A stretch of 64,000 nucleotides of DNA, taken from NCBI RefSeq assembly GCF_037042905.1, contig NC_087245.1, forward strand, positions 24,118,501 through 24,182,500, given 5' to 3'. A program made the translations under genes and the position numbers. Position 1 is the stretch's first letter. Each line of letters begins with the position of its first letter. This DNA comes from Lytechinus pictus. Its lineage: Eukaryota; Echinodermata; Echinoidea; Temnopleuroida; Toxopneustidae. The notes beneath the pieces were generated by a model. It ran no database searches. It saw nothing but the letters and a program-made list of their open reading frames with translations, and was not told where the DNA came from. Below, one piece after another: positions 58,104-64,000 of the stretch.

Positions 58104-59140
58104 GTAAGTTTCAATGAAATATTTGATAGTGTATATGTACATGCCTCTCCTTTGACACAGAGACCGTCGCCGCTAATCCTTTTATAAACAGAGCGCTGGC
58201 AGCTGACACCCATCAAGCCGGTCGTAAAACTCGCTCTCACTGATGGACAGCGGAAATCAATTGTACGCTGCTCCTACCCATTGCGATGTTGTTCGTTCAC
58301 TTTATCAAAAGCAACGCACAGCAGCGAACGTTAGCGCTATGAAAATGATAGCAGAAACAAGAAAACAGGCGTGCATAAACGTATATTTTTTACGTACATC
58401 GCTAACAACCGGAAATGAAATGCATTGACATCACCTTGCAGATCCGTATATCTACGGCAAAAAAGCAGTTGAAATTCGACGAAAAAATCTGCGGAAAAAC
58501 GTTAAAATTTCATCTTTTTCGGACAGTATTGATGTCGATAGAAGCGCTTACCTTCAGACAGAAGTTGATTTTCATTTGGGCATAAAATTCCACAGGATTG
58601 ATGAAATTTAACGGGATTTTTTTTGATGGACAGACGACAATCGCACATTATAGACAGCCTAAAATAATGTACTGAAAAACCGGATATGAATTGCGCATTG
58701 CATTCTAGGTAATGTAGGGACTTTCCCTATTGGCAATCGGGGCTACAACATGACCGTCTTTGGTCGAAAGAGGGCCAGTGATCAATCGGTGACGATCATT
58801 GGGCGAAAGGAGCTTGTGTAAACAATCGCCCCGGGCGGTCGTCGTAAAAACCGCGTAAAGAGAAAGTTAAGGGTTAGACAGCAATTTTGACAGCTGGAAA
58901 CAGGTGGTGGTCATAAAATGCACTCGTTGAATGTCCATTCGTAATAGGTCCATGCTTGAGGCAATTTAAATTCACATTTCAGTGGTACGCGAGAGTTGCA
59001 GGGATAAGAACACTCAACACCACATGTAATCCTGGATGTCCATCATGTAATCTAACAGAATGTATTCTAGAATTTGCAATTACTTCCTATTTCTATCAGA
59101 AATTTCATGAAGCTTTTTTATTTTACTAAGTAGAGACAAC
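58104..59140. other. Intron sequence where the missing central exon would be expected
   Basis: A mixed-composition stretch with a CG-richer block at about 58680-58870 (gggcggtcgtcg, gaccgtctttggtcg). It shows none of the family's central motif. Probably an unclassified transposon. Confidence 0.35.
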
Positions 59141-60540
59141 CGCGTAGCCAGGATTTCATTTTGGAGGGGGCGGTAAATGCACGCGAAGCGTGCCAACACT
59201 TACAGAGCGCGCGAAGCACGCTCCCTAGGGGGTGGGTGCAGGGAGGGGGAGTTTCCCCCTCCCGTGCGAAGCTTTCGGTGTTTCTTAAATTAAAATGAAA
59301 AGGAGCCGTCTCTCTTGTCTCTAGTACCTATATCAGCTCCAATTAAGTTGACTATATTTTGATTTTGAACCTTGTTTTTAAAAGTGACTGTGAACGCACA
59401 AAAAGGGATAAATGGAGGAAATTACAATAATATTTACCCAGCGCGAAGCGCGAAAGCTAAAGCGTTTTATCAAGTTTTTTCTAAAGAAAAGGGTCCCGAG
59501 ATAAGGGTATTCCCTAAGTTATACTGAATGCTTCCCTTGGAAAGATCAGATATGATTACAAACAATTTAGCGGCAGTGCATATCTTTAACTCGCAAAACA
59601 AGAAGGGTATATGCCGGGAGGAGAGCAATAAAACTCTGAAATTTCAAAGGGCGGAAGTTTCATCAAATGCAGATATCTCTACCCCATCGGCTCTAATTCA
59701 ATCGATTTTCTAAGATTATTGAACTTCATTACAAGGAAAATAGTGCGCAAAAAGTTGAAACTTCTGTGATTTATTGAAATTATGTAAAAAAGGATGATGT
59801 ATAATTTATTTGATTTATCCTGAATCGCTTAATTTTGAATGATAAAGAAACTTAAGTGTCATTCAAAATTTCAAACTGAGGGCGCAAAACAGGACAGGAG
59901 ATGAATGTGCAGGGAAATTTTAATAGAATTTGATTTTAAAAATATAGTACTTTTTTTATTAAATACAAATTTTATACCTTCCTCTTTTAAAATTAGGAAC
60001 CTGTTTGCCCCCAAATTATGGTTGTTTAGTAATGAGCTGAAAAGCAGGAGAAGTTGCCTATATATGGAGGTGACGGCAGAAATTTATATAAAGATTTTAC
60101 CCGCCCGGAGTCGACCCGACCAGAAGTTGCGCGATCAATTTGAAAAAAAAAGATAACTTCATATACTTCGGCCTAACCTTACTCCTTTTCCATGCCCTAA
60201 TGTATACATTTAACTTTAACTTGCAAGAAACACATAGCTGAGGTCGAAAAACAGGGTTAGAGAAAGGGTTAGGGAAACAAAGGAGAACTGCAATATTGTA
60301 ATTTAACTGCGTGCAGCGCGGAAACAAAATTCATAATATATAAATTTAGAGCAAGAGTGAAGAAGTTTCTCTTCTGAGAAAAAAATAAAGAATAAAAAGA
60401 AAAACCCACAAAGCTACCTTTCTTCCCTTTCCTCCCTTCGCTTTTCCTTTTCTCCTCTCTTTTTTCTCTTTTTTTTTCTTTTTGGGGACGTTTGGGGGGG
60501 GGGCAGGGGGGGGGGCGACCGCCCCCCCTAGCTACGCGCC
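59141..60540. mobile_element. GTAGCC-type element, copy C (~1.4 kb)
   Basis: Begins cgcgtagccaggatttcatt and ends gcccccctagctacgcgcc. Left-end words acgcgaagcgtgccaacact and agagcgcgcgaagcacgctc equal those of copy A. The right end has the same pyrimidine tract (ttcctcccttcgcttttcct), then G runs and cgaccgcc. The interior is diverged from copy A but keeps gcgcgaagcgcgaaagct. Confidence 0.75.
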
Positions 60541-60639
60541 TGAGTAGAGAATGATTATCTTCTTTTCTAATTTCGAAAACAAATACAGTTTGGAAGCAAC
60601 ATTGCATAGAGAATCATGTGATCTATGTATTAGTATTGT

Positions 60640-61180
60640 GCAGGATAAACGGAAAAAAGTCATACGGTCACAGTGAAAGCAACTTTCCTTTCTTTCCAGT
60701 CATTGTTTTAGCTAGAAAATTGGTACTGTAAACAGCGAAGGGTATATTAACAGGCAAAGAGTAATTAGCCAAAAATTGATATTAAATTTTTTTTTCTGAT
60801 GTCTGTTTTTTAATTTATTGTGTTTTCAACTTTTTGTTTTGCATTTTCGATGGACATCATCTGCAACTTTATTCAGAATATAAAGAAAATATTATCACTT
60901 GATTTTAATCAGTAAATGTAGAAATGGTGATATATTTATGAATTTGGCATTACATCACAATTTGCATTGGATCTGTAGAGGAAATCTTGTTTTGGAGCAG
61001 TTTTGGGCCTGATGCACACTTTACAAATGTGTACTGACTGAGGGGTCGCAAATTTGGTTTAAAAAGTTTTGTGAGACTTGAAAGAAAGTCTTAGAATGAG
61101 TCAGCACCAGCTTTATATGTTACAGATATGATGTAAAATTGTCTGGGAAAGTCCCCCCCCCCTTTTAGGATTAAGTTTTG
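60640..61180. mobile_element. Degenerate piggyBac-like MITE copy
   Basis: The right part (gaggggtcgcaaatttggtt, ttgtgagacttgaaag, then poly-C and cttttaggattaag) parallels the right ends of the TTAA family. The left end is not clear. Much of the interior (tttatgaatttggc, gcattggatctgtagagg) is also shared. Confidence 0.5.
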
Positions 61181-61344
61181 CATTTTCAATACACAAAAAG
61201 TGTACATTCTTATTCCATGAATTTTAGAAAAACAAATAGTTATCAAGTATCACTGAAAATATGACATGAATTTCAGGACAATATTTTTCTCAATATTGGG
61301 CTATTCTTTTACAATGTTCCATTTAATTATGTTTATTATCTTAA

Positions 61345-62791
61345 CCCTATTTCGCCTGGGCTAATTTAGAATGGCATAGCCCGGGGAGACGTACCTGTTG
61401 TTTTTTCTTTCCCCTTCAAACCTCGGATGTTCATTCCGCTTGATCGCGACAAAAATTTGCATGCACACACCCAAGACGTAATATCCACAATTCGATTGTC
61501 AATTGTACTAAACTTAATTCAAATTTATGTTTAATCAATTAAATATGTTACCGTAATTTATACATTAAATCATAAGTTGGCTGTGAATCTTTAAAAATAC
61601 CCCCAAAACTGCTAGATTTTGATCTGGGCAGTCTAGACAGGATTGTTATGAAATGTTTTAAAAATGGCAATTTTTAAAACTTATGTTTTTCATTGTTTTT
61701 TGTTGGAAATCATCGGCAAATTTTTTCAGTCATAACTAACATGAATTCTATTGCTTTTAATCAGTAAAAATAAAAATCATGATACATTTATGAATTTTAG
61801 CTGCATGCAGAATTTGCATTTGATTTGTACATGAAATCACATTTTAAAGCAAATTTTGTTCTTACATGCACTTAATGTTTACGTAACATCGGAATTTGGT
61901 CTTAAAAGTTGCATGAGGCTTAACCCTCAATCTCCCGGGGTATTTTGATTCTTGTCATTCCGGGGGGGGGGGGGGGGGGGGGGGGGGCCATTATGGCCCC
62001 CCCTTAAAACTCAGCCTTGGATTGCGCGATCACAACAAAAATTTGCATGATGGTAGAGAATGACGTAATCTACGCAGTTGCATTGGTAAATTTCACTGAA
62101 TTCATATATTTTTATTTTATATGAATTAATTATGCTAATTTATTCATGAAATCATACTTTTTGCTCTGATTCACTAAATAAAGCTCCTAGAATGCTATTT
62201 TTTGGTGAAAATATTCTTTATAGCATTCCTAACAATTGTGAATGAAAAAAATTCAGGTACAAAGACCGATTTCTTATGTATTTTATTGTTTTTTAAATTT
62301 CTTATGTATTTCTTTGTTTTTTTACTTTTTGTTTTTTATTGTTTTTTCGATGGAAATCGTTCCAAACTTAATTAAGTTTAATCATTAAAGTAGAAATAAT
62401 GATACATTTATGAATTTTGGCCAAATACACAATTTGCATTGGATTTGTACATGAAATCACGTTTATAAATGAGCAATTTTGGGTCTGACATGCACTTACA
62501 TAATGTTGCATAATGTCGTAACCGCGTACCCGGGCGTCACAAATTTGGTCTCAAAATTTGCGCGAGACTTGAAAGTAAAAAGTCAGTGAGCGGCGAGGTA
62601 AAAAAATTTCGCGCAGCAGATATATCGCAAAAATTGTCGAGGGGGGGGCCATAATGGCCCCCCCCCCCTGGGAGAATTAGGGTTAATAAAGGAAATAAGT
62701 CATGAAACATGTCAGCACAATATTTTCTTGTTAAAGATTTATCATGAAAGATGTTGAGAGGGCAAAAACAGCCCCCCCTGGCTGGTTAGGG
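61345..62791. mobile_element. piggyBac-like MITE interrupted by a nested copy
   Basis: TTAA at 61341-61344 and 62792-62795 flank ends ccctatttcgcctggg and ccctggctggttaggg. Removing the nested element (61924-62682 plus one TTAA) leaves 684 bp, close to the 679 bp of the intact copy at 14694-15372. The interior order matches across the junction (aatttggtcttaaaagttgc before, gttgagagggcaaaaacagc after). Confidence 0.78.
61924..62682. mobile_element. Nested piggyBac-like MITE (759 bp)
   Basis: Ends ccctcaatctcccgggg and ccctgggagaattaggg are inverted, and TTAA lies at 61920-61923 and 62683-62686. A long G run follows the left end, and ggccataatggcccccc lies at the right. It is inserted in the older copy at 61345-62791, so it moved later. 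Confidence 0.8.
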
Positions 62792-62915
62792 TTAAGCTCT
62801 GAACAGATATTTAATTTATCATTTCGCAGAACAATGTGTATCCCGGGAAAGTGTTTTAAAATAATCTACCATAATTTCATTTTTTATATTCTTTTTCTTA
62901 TCATTTTCAATGCAG

Positions 62916-63415
62916 GTAAAGGTAGGATTTTTAATGAAGGGCCACGCACACGAGGACATTGACTAGCTATTCACCCGGGTTTCAACATTCATAACACGGC
63001 AAAACATACCAACACTTTCATCTCTGCTTCATCATATCCCACTCTCTTATCGAAAACCAAATACCACATCGGAAAGACTCAACGCAGTCTACAATGTGAG
63101 AGACTGGCTCAAACCTTGCCTGAACAAGATGTCACTGCACAGCTTTCCACATCAATTTAGAATCACAAAACACAATGGAAAAGCTGTGAACATTACACAC
63201 CAAGAAGTGGAGCAACAGCAGTGAATGGCAGGCTACAACTGGATGGGATAACATCATCACACATCACCCTCCAGGCCAACCATCCATTGTCCCTAAAGTA
63301 CATGATGCTATTACACTTACCAACCTCCAACGGGATATGCCAAAGTATGCCCCCTACTTTAGTATTGAAGAAAGACAGGAATGGGAGAATCTGCTAGCTA
63401 GCATGGAGGAAGGTG
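62916..63415 (+). pseudogene. C-terminal exon of the DUF7869-type locus, with stop and frameshift
   Basis: After an acceptor (ttcaatgcag) the frame reads VKVGFLMKGHAHEDID, then TAG (62964-62966), then LFTRVSTFITRQ, NAVYNVRDWLKPCL and HSFPHQFRITKHNGKAV. In intact relatives the stop position is usually Gln (HEDxDQxFS). The frame closes at TGA 63222-63224, but a frame one base over continues with KKWSNSSEWQ, KYAPYFSIEERQEWENLL and a donor (gtaagt) at 63416. The W..W spacing after the gap suits the family, so a single-base indel near 63195 is the simplest explanation. Confidence 0.7.
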
Positions 63416-64000
63416 GTAAGTACAGTAGATCATCTTCATGTCTTTGTATTGGCTTTGTTTGTAAGAGGGAGGGCAAGGTTGCTGAAATGGCCGATACATT
63501 TTTTAATTTGATGTGGCTTCCATTATGAACTTCAATAGTCCTAGGTATATGAGGAAGTAATTTTCCGCATTAATTTTGTTGACAGGTGTTGCAAAAGCTT
63601 TTTAAAAAGTATTGGACAAAATTTACAAAGAAGAAGAATTTCCTGTGGAAATAATAAAAAGTTTGTCACTCAATACTGGCATCTCCTTTATACGTACACC
63701 CTTAAAATTAAAAGTATTAAAAGAATGAAAGCATTTATTTATTCACATGTCTAAACAGGTTCATAGGATCAGAGATATAATGACTGTTTTGCATCTTAGT
63801 CCTGTTGTATGAAAATAGTAATTATTATATCCTACATAGATTAAATCCTGTATGCTGATTGGTTTAAATAGCATCATGTGACCAAACATATTCTCATTAT
63901 TTTGCGGTGATGTCGAAAATGAAAGCCCACGGAAGAAAATGTGCTATTCCGTTATCACTGACGTCACTCGCAAGCACTAATACGCGCACTGAGCGCGTAG
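63416..64000. other. Downstream of the DUF7869-type exon; CRE-like site near the edge
   Basis: No further exon could be joined, though the locus may continue past the window. The palindrome tgacgtca occurs near 63959, followed by cgcgcactgagcgcg. The text gtgctattccgttatcactg just before it resembles a dispersed invertebrate repeat, so a promoter is not claimed. Confidence 0.35.

Larger units (their letters stand above)
44706..63415 (+). pseudogene. Degenerate DUF7869-type protein gene
   Basis: Exon candidates: 44706-44938 (ATG, MATKRDIFSKLSILQKR), 52462-52532, 55463 to about 55640, about 56690-56960, 57982-58103, 62916-63415. The first three are phase-compatible. Family hallmarks in order: CCRSYCLHKI with ARRRFQNNTLADQ (exon 3), IHLPSCLTRGNVY and HVTIPK (exon 4), FSKCDICTKLKSCLEKT (exon 5), GFLMKGHAHEDID (last). 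The function of this family is unknown to me; it is widespread and often multicopy in marine invertebrates and fish, which suggests transposon ancestry. Damage: a one-base loss in a T run near 56730, TAG at 62964 where relatives have Gln, a frameshift near 63195, and no exon for the central part between 58.1 and 62.9 kb, a region filled by transposons. Exons 1-2 could belong to another gene. Confidence 0.6.

Overview
The window is animal nuclear DNA, most likely from a marine deuterostome and probably a sea urchin. The evidence is short exons split by long AT-rich introns with GT/AG borders, many poly-C/poly-G and poly-A runs, frequent tacatgta words, dense small inverted-repeat transposons and tRNA-derived SINEs. 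No ribosome binding sites, operons or CRISPR arrays are present. The species call is an inference from texture, not from a marker gene.

Two genes read well. POLR1E (RNA polymerase I subunit, PAF53/RPA49) lies on the plus strand in at least eleven exons from about 5.86 to 15.91 kb; its extreme 5' end is not resolved. A four-transmembrane MS4A/CD20-like protein lies on the minus strand in six coding exons from 29.41 down to 23.22 kb, giving 304 residues and a Pro/Gly/Gln-rich tail. A third locus on the plus strand, 44.7 to 63.4 kb, matches the invertebrate DUF7869-type protein family. It looks broken: one in-frame stop, two frameshifts and a missing central segment, with several transposons in its introns. 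A CpG-rich minus-strand candidate first exon near 38.15-38.36 kb is weak.

The rest is mostly repeats. 0-3 kb: low-complexity DNA, a Penelope-type GIY-YIG fragment, and a ~60-bp tandem repeat. 3.2-5.7 kb: two copies of a terminal-inverted-repeat (TIR) element upstream of POLR1E. 11.9-13.7 and 14.7-15.4 kb: elements inside POLR1E introns, the second flanked by TTAA. 20.4-22.1 kb: a TA-flanked element with very long TIRs. 25.6-26.1 and 36.0-36.6 kb: two copies of a long-TIR, TTAA-flanked family. 33.5-35.9 kb: a 33-bp satellite of about 74 copies carrying a GATA/TATC palindrome. 38.85-39.05 kb: a near-perfect 90-bp-arm hairpin. 41.9-43.1, 50.3-51.8 and 59.1-60.5 kb: one family whose ends read gCGTAGCcAGGATTT and whose interior carries ~113-bp repeats with a GCGAAGCGCGAGC core. 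43.3-44.3 kb: a LINE 3' end. 48.3-49.5 kb: a tandem array interrupted by a SINE. 57-62.8 kb: several TTAA-flanked elements, one nested in another.

The two readable genes show no functional link to each other: rRNA transcription in the nucleolus and a membrane protein. All homology statements are from reading the sequence and recall of families; no database search was run.
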